From positions 1-17,094 of the forward strand of contig DPKR01000102.1 of NCBI GenBank assembly GCA_003542415.1: a DNA stretch of 17,094 nucleotides. The letters are read 5' to 3'. This document shows positions 7,224 through 15,400 of the stretch, piece after piece; within the stretch, counting starts at the first letter, position 1, and every line of letters begins with the position of its first letter. The notes beneath the pieces were generated by a model. It worked only from the letters and a program-made list of their open reading frames with translations, was not told the DNA's origin and did not search any database. A program made the position numbers and the translations under genes. The DNA comes from Alphaproteobacteria bacterium. Its GTDB lineage: Bacteria > Pseudomonadota > Alphaproteobacteria > RF32 > CAG-239.

Positions 7224-7261
7224 TAAATTAAGCCTGTCGACAACAATAAACGGAATAAAAA

Positions 7262-8851
7262 ATGTCATTATTTAAATCGATTGCCACTTTCGGCGGCTTC
7301 ACGCTTTTGAGCCGTGTCACGGGCTTTGTGCGCGATATGGTTCTGGCCAATTTTTTGGGCGCAGGTCTTGTTTCAGATGCTTTTTTCGTTTCGTTCAAAC
7401 TGCCCAATTTGTTTCGGAGCCTTTTTGCTGAGGGCGCTTTTACATCGGCGTTTGTTCCTCTCTTTTCACAAAAACTTGTGAGCGAGGGCAAGAAAAAGTC
7501 AATGTTTTTTGCTTCTCAAGCTGTTTCGATTCTCTTTTTCTTTTTGCTTTTGTTTGTTCTGCTTTTTGAGCTCTTGATGCCTTATGTCGTGCAGGTTTTG
7601 GCGCCTGGTTTCGCGGGGGATGTCGGCAAAATTGAGCTTGCAACAACATTGTGCCGTATAACCTTTCCGTTTTTGCTGTTTATTTCCATTGTCTCTTTTC
7701 AAGCCGGCATTTTAAACTCGTTCGAAAAATTTGCTGCGCCGGCAACCGCACCGATTATTTTGAATTTAACAATGATATGTTCGGCTTTTGTGTTGGTTCC
7801 GTTTATGCCTTCTCCGGCTTATGGCTTTGCTTTTGCAATCACCATTGCCGGTATTTTAGAAATTTTGTGGCTAAGATATGCACTTCGCAAAATAGATGTC
7901 AGGATTCATCCTTATATCCACGTTCATAAAATCTTGAAAAATTCTGAAATTAAAACGCTTTTCAAACGCATAGCTCCTGGTGTTGTCGGTGCAGGGATTT
8001 ATCAAATAAACATGGTGGTGGATACAATCCTTGTCTCCCTTGTCGGCACGGGTGCTATCTCTTGGCTTTATTATGCAAACCGCCTCCAGCAGTTGCCTTT
8101 AGGGGTGGTCGGTGCAGCCATCAGTGTGGCGCTATTGCCGATCTTGTCAAAACAGCTTAAAGCGCAAAATATGGCAGAGAGCAGGCAAACGCAAGATAAA
8201 GCGGTGGAATATGCGGCGCTTTTGTCGATTCCCGCCGCCGTGTTGATGATTGTTTTGGCCCGTCCGATGATTAACATTTTATTTGAACATGGCAAATTTA
8301 CCTCAGCAGACACAATCAAAACCTCTTATGCGCTGATGGCTTATGCCGTAGGCTTGCCGTGCTATGTTTTTGTGAAGGCATTGATGCCGAATTTCTTTGC
8401 AAGGGGCGATACGGTCACACCTGTCAAATTCAGCGCAGTTGTTTTCGCCGTCAATTTTTGCTTTAATTTGATGCTGATGGTCCCGTTTGGCCATGTCGGC
8501 ATTGCTGTTGCCACCACAATCGCGGCTTTTGTTTCATTGGCGCAATATATATATGGTCTTAAAAAGCGAAATTTTTGGAGCATTTCAAAACCGCTTCTTT
8601 ATAAAATTGCAAAAATCATGTTTATTTCCGCATTGATGGGCGCAAGTGTTTTGGCGCTTGAAACAGGCATAAACACCATATGCGGCAACTACCTGAAATA
8701 TCATTTTATTATCAAACTTTTCATATTCGGCTTTTTGGGGTCAATGGGGCTTATTTGCTTTTTAGTGTTTGCAATTGCCTTTCGCGTGCTTAATTTAAGA
8801 GAGATGCTTCAAACGTTTGTAAAAAGAGGAAAAGCTAAAAATGCTGATTGA
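7262..8851 (+). CDS. murJ: Lipid II flippase MurJ
   Basis: Encodes 529 residues, the usual length of MurJ, a MOP-superfamily inner-membrane protein with about 14 transmembrane helices. It flips lipid II to the periplasmic face for peptidoglycan synthesis. The N-terminus has the family signature S-R-V-T-G-F-V-R-D (17-25), then D-A-F-F-V-S-F-K-L-P-N-L-F-R (39-52) and F-A-E-G-A-F-T-S-A-F-V-P. R18, R24, D39 and R52 sit at the same numbers as residues reported essential in E. coli MurJ (from memory). Many hydrophobic segments follow to the basic C-terminus. Start ATG 7262 has a weak CGGAA ribosome binding site. It is the first gene of a four-gene overlapping set, and its last 11 bases overlap the next gene. 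Confidence 0.96.
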   Translation: MSLFKSIATFGGFTLLSRVTGFVRDMVLANFLGAGLVSDAFFVSFKLPNLFRSLFAEGAFTSAFVPLFSQKLVSEGKKKSMFFASQAVSILFFFLLLFVLLFELLMPYVVQVLAPGFAGDVGKIELATTLCRITFPFLLFISIVSFQAGILNSFEKFAAPATAPIILNLTMICSAFVLVPFMPSPAYGFAFAITIAGILEILWLRYALRKIDVRIHPYIHVHKILKNSEIKTLFKRIAPGVVGAGIYQINMVVDTILVSLVGTGAISWLYYANRLQQLPLGVVGAAISVALLPILSKQLKAQNMAESRQTQDKAVEYAALLSIPAAVLMIVLARPMINILFEHGKFTSADTIKTSYALMAYAVGLPCYVFVKALMPNFFARGDTVTPVKFSAVVFAVNFCFNLMLMVPFGHVGIAVATTIAAFVSLAQYIYGLKKRNFWSISKPLLYKIAKIMFISALMGASVLALETGINTICGNYLKYHFIIKLFIFGFLGSMGLICFLVFAIAFRVLNLREMLQTFVKRGKAKNAD

Positions 8852-9365
8852 AATTGAAGATTCCTTAAATTCTGATGTAAAAAACTTTTATTTTGATAAG
8901 CCGATTTTAAAAAACGGAAAGTTTGCCTATGGCTCAAAAAATTTGCCCGAGCACTTTGTTTTGTTGCAAAATATTTTAAAAATAGGTCAAATCAAAGAGC
9001 TTTTGCTTGTTCCTGATATGCTTTATGTTCAAAAAGAAAGAGCTGGAAATTGGCAAAGCCTTGCCCCGCAAATCATGGCAGAATTGGCAGATTTTGATTT
9101 TTCGGATGAAGTTGTTTTGCCCCCTCAAAATGAATTTGATGCAATCAGTGCTTTAATTGAATCTCGCATCCGTCCGTATTTGGTTCGTGATGGCGGCAAT
9201 ATTGAACCAATCTCTTTTACAAACGGGGTTTTAAAAGTGCGCTTAAACGGCAGATGTCATGGTTGTCCGCATGCCGCACAAACGCTGAAAAACACGGTAG
9301 AAACAATCATCAAAAAATATATTCCTTCGGTTCAAAGAGTTCAAAAGGAGGATGAAAATGCTTAA
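8841..9365 (+). CDS. Nfu-type Fe-S cluster carrier
   Basis: Encodes 174 residues with two domains. An N-terminal Nfu-N-like domain (about 1-95) is followed by a C-terminal NifU-like domain (about 100-170) with V-R-D-G-G-N-I-E-P and the cluster-ligating C-H-G-C (Cys139, Cys142). This is the layout of alphaproteobacterial and mitochondrial NFU1, which transfers 4Fe-4S clusters to client proteins in the cytoplasm. The Nfu-N half is more diverged than the C-terminal half. Its ATG overlaps the end of murJ by 11 bases. A GAGGA stretch lies upstream, and translation is probably coupled to murJ. Its place among cell-envelope genes is unusual and may reflect operon convenience only. Confidence 0.9.
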   Translation: MLIEIEDSLNSDVKNFYFDKPILKNGKFAYGSKNLPEHFVLLQNILKIGQIKELLLVPDMLYVQKERAGNWQSLAPQIMAELADFDFSDEVVLPPQNEFDAISALIESRIRPYLVRDGGNIEPISFTNGVLKVRLNGRCHGCPHAAQTLKNTVETIIKKYIPSVQRVQKEDENA

Positions 9366-10260
9366 AAAAATATTTGTTTTTCTGGCGATTTTTGTTTTGT
9401 CGGGTGCGGCAAATGCTTCAAAATATTTTGTTGATGAAACAGGCGTTTATTTGGTAGATTATAACACCAAAGAGCTTGAAGATATGTTTTCCGAACTTTA
9501 TTATGATAAATATATTGATTTACCCGATGAAGAATACCCGCGCATTTTTGTTCAAAAGCTTCCTTCCGATTTTGCTTTGATTGAAGATAAAACCGAGCGC
9601 AATCGTCTGTTTATGAAAATTCTTATTCCGCTTGTCTTGAAGGTCAATGCCGAAGTCCTTGAAGAACGCGAAATAGTAGATGCCTTGGAATATGATTTCG
9701 AACAAAATAAAGATTTTGACGAAGCTGATATGTATTACATTGATAAACTCTCTGAAAAATATGATGTCACCACGCCTTTTAAAGACACGCGCCGTTATTC
9801 TAAGCTTTTATCCGGTTTAAAAAAGAAGGTAGATGCTGTCCCACCCTCTATTTTGGTTGCTTCGGCGGCCATACACACCGATTGGGGAACATCGCGTATA
9901 GCCTTAAAAGCAAACAATCTATATAAAATGCGCGTATGGTTTGAAGAAGATGGCTTAGAGCCTTTAGAAGACAAAGAAGACGGCTGTAAATATAAGATTT
10001 ATTCCTCCCTTGAAGATTCAATCAGAGACTATGTTTTAAAAATCAATAGCAATATCAACTATGCCTCGTTTCGTGATGCCAGAGCCGTCTCTCGCCGCCG
10101 CGGCAGTGAACTTTATGGAAAACGTATGGATTGGGGGCTCGTTTTAGACAGCAACCTTCAAAATTACGGCGGTTTGCTTGATTATACCTTAACATATTAT
10201 AAGCTATATCACATTGATCGTGCCAAATTGGAAGAAGAATATAAGTTAGAGGAAGAATAA
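9358..10260 (+). CDS. Exported glucosaminidase/Bax-like protein lacking the canonical Glu
   Basis: Encodes 300 residues. The start is ATG 9358, not the in-frame ATG 9352, because AAGGAGG (9344-9350) is 7 bases from 9358 and only 1 from 9352. A signal peptide is clear (M-L-K-K-I-F-V-F-L-A-I-F-V-L-S-G-A-A-N-A, cleavage after about residue 20). Residues about 160-270 resemble the glucosaminidase/Bax domain (GH73-like): I-L-V-A-S-A-A-I-H-T-D-W-G-T-S-R-I-A, then K-A-N-N-L-Y-K-M. In this family the position of His173 is normally the catalytic glutamate (A-L-E-S-x-W-G). Here it is His, with Asp175 two residues on. The protein may be inactive, rewired or only peptidoglycan-binding. It overlaps the Nfu gene by 8 bases and the kinase gene by 1 base. 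Highly acidic middle (about 85-130). Confidence 0.75.
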   Translation: MLKKIFVFLAIFVLSGAANASKYFVDETGVYLVDYNTKELEDMFSELYYDKYIDLPDEEYPRIFVQKLPSDFALIEDKTERNRLFMKILIPLVLKVNAEVLEEREIVDALEYDFEQNKDFDEADMYYIDKLSEKYDVTTPFKDTRRYSKLLSGLKKKVDAVPPSILVASAAIHTDWGTSRIALKANNLYKMRVWFEEDGLEPLEDKEDGCKYKIYSSLEDSIRDYVLKINSNINYASFRDARAVSRRRGSELYGKRMDWGLVLDSNLQNYGGLLDYTLTYYKLYHIDRAKLEEEYKLEEE

Positions 10261-11891
10261 TGTATTTCAGCTTAAAGAAAAAGATTTTTTATACGGTTTT
10301 CTCTTTGTTTGTCTTTATGGCGACATTGTTTTTAACAATGTTTATGGTTATCTACACGGCAAAATATTCTGAAGATTATCATGCGCTTTCCAAGCGCAAC
10401 CAATATGTTATGAGCTTGTTGTATGATAACATCACATTGCAACGTTCGCTCAACCGCCTGCAAGGCAAGTCCACATTAAAAGAATCTTCAGCCTTGTCTG
10501 ATAAGCAAAAAGAACTGAGCCGTGAAGTCAAAATCAATGAAGATATGCAAAAAAACTTTAACGAACAGTCTCAAGCCTTTGTGGATGGTATGAAAATTAT
10601 CGGCATCAGCTTGGCGCTTTCTTTGTGTTCAATTTTGGGCTTAGGTTTTGTATTGCAGCGTTGGGTGATCTCCCCGATTAATAAGCTCTCTGATGTGGCA
10701 AAATTAGTTTCAAAAGGTGATTTTTCACATCGTATTCAGGTTAATAAAAAACAAGTTTTTTTTGATGAATTTGATACTTTGACAAACACCTTTAACACAA
10801 TGATTTCAAACATTGAAAACAACATTGCGGAAATTAAAAATTCGGAACTGTTTTTGCAACTTTTGATTGATACGATTCCGGATGGTATTCGTGTGATTGA
10901 CCGCAATTATAATATTGTTCTTTCCAATCAGGCATATGACAAACAGTTCAGCGCACTCGGCCACACTGAAAAATGTTTTCAGGCTTATGGCTATGACAAA
11001 CCTTGCCCGCATGGTATGTTCAGTTGTCCTTTAAAAGAAATAAAAAGTGCAAAAAACAAAAGCATAACGATGATTCAAAACATAGACAATCACCCGTTGT
11101 CCATCAATGCGGCGCCTTTAAAGGTTATGGCGGCAGATGGCGATAAAAATGATTTTTTCATTATTGAATCAATACGTGATTTAAGTGAAGACATTCGTTT
11201 TTCTCATCAACAAAAAATTTCATCACTGGGCTTCTTATCAACATCTGTTGCACATGAAATGAAAAACAATTTAGGCTCTGTGCGCATGATTTTGGAGGCT
11301 TTGCTTGAAAAATCGGAAACGATTGATAAGCAAGAATATAACAAATACATCAAATTGATTTATGACCAAATTATTGCCAGTGTGGCGATTCCTGAAAGGC
11401 TTTTGAAATTAGCGCGAAACAATGTCGAGCTCAAAGAGGTTTTTGATGTCCGTTCCGCCATCAGCGAAGTTGTTTCGTTGCTTGATTATGAGGCAAAGCG
11501 CAACGGGGTCACAATCGTTCAAAATTTTGCATCTACCGAAAACAACATAGAGGGGAATCCGGCTGATTTTAAAATGATTATTTTGAATTTAGCGCAAAAT
11601 GCGATTAAAGCGATGCCTTCCGGCGGTGAGCTTAAAATAGAAACAGATAAAGACAGAAACAATGTTTTTGTTGATATAAAAGATACAGGTGTCGGCATTT
11701 CTCCTGAAAAAATAAAACATATATTTGAGCCGTTCTATTCCGAAGGACAAAGCAGTCGCTTGCATGGAACAGGGCTCGGACTTGCTATTGTTAAAGCGCT
11801 TGTTGATAAATACAGGGGCAATATTTCTGTTTCGAGCACTGAAGGCAAAGGAACATCATTTGAAATCAAGTTCCCGAAAGCGAGAACATAA
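10260..11891 (+). CDS. Membrane histidine kinase (HAMP-PAS-HisKA-HATPase)
   Basis: Encodes 543 residues. Membrane helix 1 is at about 9-33, a periplasmic helical segment at about 34-112, and membrane helix 2 at about 113-135. HAMP follows (about 136-195), with R-W-V-I-S-P-I-N-K-L. A PAS domain (about 200-310) carries Cys239, Cys249 and Cys256 in C-x9-C-P-x5-C. HisKA has the phospho-acceptor His332 in V-A-H-E-M-K-N-N-L-G. The ATPase has an N-box with Asn443/Asn447, D-T-G-V-G-I (475-480) and G-T-G-L-G-L-A (503-509). All catalytic boxes are intact. No response regulator is adjacent, so it is an orphan kinase in this window. Its ATG shares one base with the previous stop (TAATG), which implies coupling to the glucosaminidase-like gene. 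The cysteine PAS could sense redox or a ligand; that is inference. Confidence 0.93.
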   Translation: MYFSLKKKIFYTVFSLFVFMATLFLTMFMVIYTAKYSEDYHALSKRNQYVMSLLYDNITLQRSLNRLQGKSTLKESSALSDKQKELSREVKINEDMQKNFNEQSQAFVDGMKIIGISLALSLCSILGLGFVLQRWVISPINKLSDVAKLVSKGDFSHRIQVNKKQVFFDEFDTLTNTFNTMISNIENNIAEIKNSELFLQLLIDTIPDGIRVIDRNYNIVLSNQAYDKQFSALGHTEKCFQAYGYDKPCPHGMFSCPLKEIKSAKNKSITMIQNIDNHPLSINAAPLKVMAADGDKNDFFIIESIRDLSEDIRFSHQQKISSLGFLSTSVAHEMKNNLGSVRMILEALLEKSETIDKQEYNKYIKLIYDQIIASVAIPERLLKLARNNVELKEVFDVRSAISEVVSLLDYEAKRNGVTIVQNFASTENNIEGNPADFKMIILNLAQNAIKAMPSGGELKIETDKDRNNVFVDIKDTGVGISPEKIKHIFEPFYSEGQSSRLHGTGLGLAIVKALVDKYRGNISVSSTEGKGTSFEIKFPKART

Positions 11892-11935
11892 TTTTTAATT
11901 TTGCTTTTTTGAGTTGTTTATTCATAAAAAAAATA

Positions 11936-11964
11936 TTGCAAAACAAAAAAAATAAGATTATAGA
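11936..11964 (+). promoter_or_regulatory. Predicted infA promoter
   Basis: TTGCAA (11936-11941) and TATAGA (11959-11964) are spaced 17 bp apart, about 30 bases before the infA ATG. It closely resembles the predicted rimP-operon promoter. Confidence 0.6.
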
Positions 11965-11993
11965 GTATAACGAAAATTTAAAAGAGGATACTT

Positions 11994-12215
11994 ATGAGCA
12001 AAGAAGAACTATTAGAATTAACGGGTGAAGTGGTTGAAAAATTGCCAAACGCAATGTTTCGTGTCAAACTTGAAAACGGCGTTGAAATTTTAGCACATAC
12101 AGCAGGAAAAATGCGCAAATTTCGCATTCGTGTGATGGTTGGTGATAAGGTTGATATTGAGATGACACCATATGATTTAACGAAAGGTCGCATTACCTTC
12201 CGCCATAAAGATTAG
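11994..12215 (+). CDS. infA: Translation initiation factor IF-1
   Basis: Encodes 73 residues, a single OB-fold. IF-1 binds the 30S A site and helps IF-2 and IF-3 during initiation. The sequence follows the family closely: [20 protein letters not shown], then [20 protein letters not shown] and [18 protein letters not shown]. An AGAGGA ribosome binding site precedes the ATG. It is a single-gene unit with its own promoter and a strong terminator. It lies outside the infB operon, 102 bases after the histidine kinase gene. Confidence 0.98.
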   Translation: MSKEELLELTGEVVEKLPNAMFRVKLENGVEILAHTAGKMRKFRIRVMVGDKVDIEMTPYDLTKGRITFRHKD

Positions 12216-12247
12216 TTGTGGTTATGTAACAGAAATGTTAAATTTTT

Positions 12248-12278
12248 AAAAGCTTGCACAAAATAGCAAGCTTTTTTT
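12248..12278 (+). terminator. Strong intrinsic terminator after infA
   Basis: AAAAGCTTGC (12248-12257) pairs perfectly with GCAAGCTTTT (12266-12275) around an 8-nt loop. The T-run continues to 12278. It is symmetrical enough to work in both directions, but only infA needs it here. Confidence 0.88.
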
Positions 12279-12294
12279 AATATTTTTCTTTACT

Positions 12295-12322
12295 TTAACA
12301 ATTTTTTTTAATAGACTATTAA
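12295..12322 (+). promoter_or_regulatory. Possible promoter of the giant cysteine-rich gene
   Basis: TTAACA (12295-12300) and TATTAA (12317-12322) with 16-bp spacing lie just after the infA terminator. The match is modest. The strong terminator upstream implies that some promoter lies in 12279-12400. Confidence 0.35.
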
Positions 12323-12339
12323 TGATAAGTTATCGTTTA

Positions 12340-12386
12340 TTTGAGGCTTAGTGTTTTCATATGCGCGCAACACAGTTTGCCTCGAA
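12340..12386 (+). promoter_or_regulatory. Two-tier stem-loop in the leader of the giant gene
   Basis: TTTGAGGC (12340-12347) can pair with GCCTCGAA (12379-12386). Inside it, GTGTT (12351-12355) can pair with AACAC (12369-12373). No U-tract follows, so it is not a terminator. It ends 11 bases before the AAGAAGGG ribosome binding site (12398-12405) and could affect mRNA stability or translation. No known riboswitch is recognised. Confidence 0.4.
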
Positions 12387-12413
12387 TGCTTTGTTGTAAG
12401 AAGGGATTGATAT

Positions 12414-15400
12414 ATGTGTAGTATAAGAAAGCTGATTAAAACGAGTGCTTTAGCCCTCTGTTTTTTTGGATTTATACCATCTTCGAAAGCCTTAGATTCT
12501 TATTGTGAGGCCTTGCCGGATTGTGGATCTTTAGGGTATGAGGAAAATATTGAGTGTCCTCAAGGCACATACATCACTTGCCCATATAATGTTTCTTTCA
12601 AAAAATGTGTTAATGCTTCTTGTGAAGAACTTGGCTATACACTTACAAACAAAACAGGTTGGTGCAAAAACATTGTTTATTGCCCGACAGATTCTTTATA
12701 CACACTGTGTGCCGTGGAGTGTTCTGCTTGCCCGAGCGGTGAGTTGAACCCAACTTGCGATTATGGTACGAGCCCTTCGAGTATTGATGATTGCGGGCAC
12801 CAATGCTATGTGTGTAAAAACTGTAATTTGGATGAAGTCAGCGGTTGGCAGACAGCGAGTACTGAATGTAATTTTTCACAATATGTTCAACAAGAAATTA
12901 TGCCTGTTTGCCCGCAAAATGCCGGCGGAGCAAAAAAATATGTGTGTGGTTCTTGCCCAACAGGCATGGTTGCTCCTTCTAAAAATAGTTCTTCTTGTAT
13001 GTGCAATGAAGTTGCCGGATATTATGCAACTTGTCCGGCGGGGGCTTCTTGCAAATCTATCAGCACAGCATTTGGTAACTGCTACAAGCCTGAAAAGGGT
13101 GCCGCAGGCGAGGGGGGAGATCAAGATGCTGACGGGTGTGATGAATCTCAAGGATGGGTTCTCGGTTCTTCAACAGACACACACTTTATATATGATGAAA
13201 CATCAACCTTTAATATTGATGGCGTGGCGCTAACCTGCAAGAGAGCTGTCGGTTGCAATGCCGCTTCTGATGCTTCAACAAATAAACCCTCTGAAATCAG
13301 CGCTTATTTTGCCACATCGAACAAAACAATCGGCTCTGTCAAATGCTATTGGGTCACAGGGTGTAGTGAAACACATGCATCAAGTTGCTCTGAAGCGAGA
13401 ACACTTACTAATGCCCAAACAAAAGGGAATTTCACTTGCGGTGACTGCGTGTGTAACGAAACAAGCGGCTATTATTTAACCGAGCAAGAGGGATATTCGT
13501 TCACAATGGTGGATGGTTGCTATAAAGTTGAGGGCAATTGCGTCAATCCTTACACGATAGACACCTCTGATAATCACTTTACCTATGGCGTTGCGAGCGT
13601 TTGTACCAAAGTAACGGGGTGTCGACTTGCAACACAAGGTGCTTCCGCAACAAACAATTATGACTCATCTTATTTCGATGTTAAAGAAGTCACAAACGGT
13701 GGCCAAAAGTGCTATTATGTTGAAGGTTGTAAGAGCCCGAAAGTTGAAGCAAGTTCTTGCCCTGAAGGACAAAAACCCGTTAACGCTAAAACAGCATATA
13801 ATGGTGGAATAACTTGCGGCACCTGTGAGTGCGATGAAACAAAGGGCTATTATCAAACATGTCCGGCAGGTGCGGCTTGTGAAAATGTTGGCGCTTGCGT
13901 GAAAACAGTCCGAGGAAATAACGGTGATTCAGATGGTGATGGGTGCAAAGAGGCTGATGGATATGTTTCTTCAACAATCACAGACAACCATTTCAATTTT
14001 GGTTCAATTGTGTCTTTCAAAGTAGGATCTTCGACAATCACCTGTAAGCCTGTTACAGGCTGTAACAGTGCAATCGCGGCTTCAACGGATCAGCTTTCAG
14101 GAATTGGTGCTTATTTTGCCACAACGAACAAAACACTGGGCACTAAAACATGTCATTGGGTCACAGGTTGCCAATCTCCTTATGCTGATGATTGCTCTGA
14201 ATCAAGAACATTAAATGGTTCTCAAACAAAAGGGGGTTATACATGTGGAACTTGCATTTGTGACACGGACAATGGTTATTATGATCAATGTCCTTCTGGT
14301 CAAACATGTAAAACGGTGGATGGTTGCGAAACAGCAACCGGATGTGCAAATAACTACACAACCAACACCACAGATAGCCACTTCACATACGGTCCAGTCC
14401 TTGAGGGAACAACTTGTCGTGAAGTCACAGGATGCAACAGCTCTAAAGATGGCTCAACAAAAACAAAATCAGATATCAACGAGGCATACTTTGTCATAAA
14501 CAATAACGGGCAAGGCAAAACAGTCGGAAACACAACATGTTATTGGGTAACAGGCTGTAAATCACCTTATAAATCAGACTGTTCTGAATCAAGAACATTA
14601 GATGGGGCTGACACCCAAACAAGAGGCGGTTATACATGCGGAACTTGTATTTGCGACACAAACAATGGGTGGACATCTAACCCGACAGGCTTAGGCGGAT
14701 CCAGCATTGATGGCTGTTACAACACAACAACTTGTGCCGATAACTACACAACAAACACATCAGATAATCACTTTACATATGGCCCGGTCGTTGAGGGAAC
14801 AAGTTGTCGTGAAGTAACGGGTTGCGATAACACAAAAGCCGGTTCAACAACAACAAAATCAGATATTAATGCCACATATTTTACCATAAACAACAACGGA
14901 CAAGGCAAAACAGTCGGTATGACAGCTTGTTACTGGATCATCGGTTGCCAGCCTGATTATGGCGATACCTGTCCTACGGGTCAAAAATTAAGTGGTGTTC
15001 CGTCTGCGCAAGGTGGTTTCACATGCCAATCCTGCGAATGTGATGAAGCAAACGGCTACTATAAAAATGTGCCAACCGGTCAAACATATGAAATTGTCAA
15101 CGGTTGCTATCACCTCACCGGCGGTTGTTCAAATCCTTATACCTCAAACACATCAGACAACCACTTTACATATGGCCCTGCCGATACTTGCACGGAGGTA
15201 ACAGGGTGTAACAGCTCTCAAGATGGCTCAACAACACAAAACACATATAACAGCACATATTTTGATGTAAGATCGGTCCCAAACGGCGGCTGGGTGTGCT
15301 ACTATACAAACTCTTGTAAGAGTCCATATGTCTCAACTTGTTCGGCTACAGGCCAAAAGCTTTCAAACACTCAAACGGCATATTCCGGCGGGCCGACATG

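Noticed and set aside
12322..12351. 9-codon upstream ORF in the same leader
   Set aside because: No ribosome binding site, and it overlaps the proposed -10.
12361..12399. 12-codon upstream ORF in the leader of the giant gene, ending at its ribosome binding site
   Set aside because: The nearest GAGG is about 14 bases away and paired in the predicted stem. No codon pattern suggests a regulatory leader peptide.
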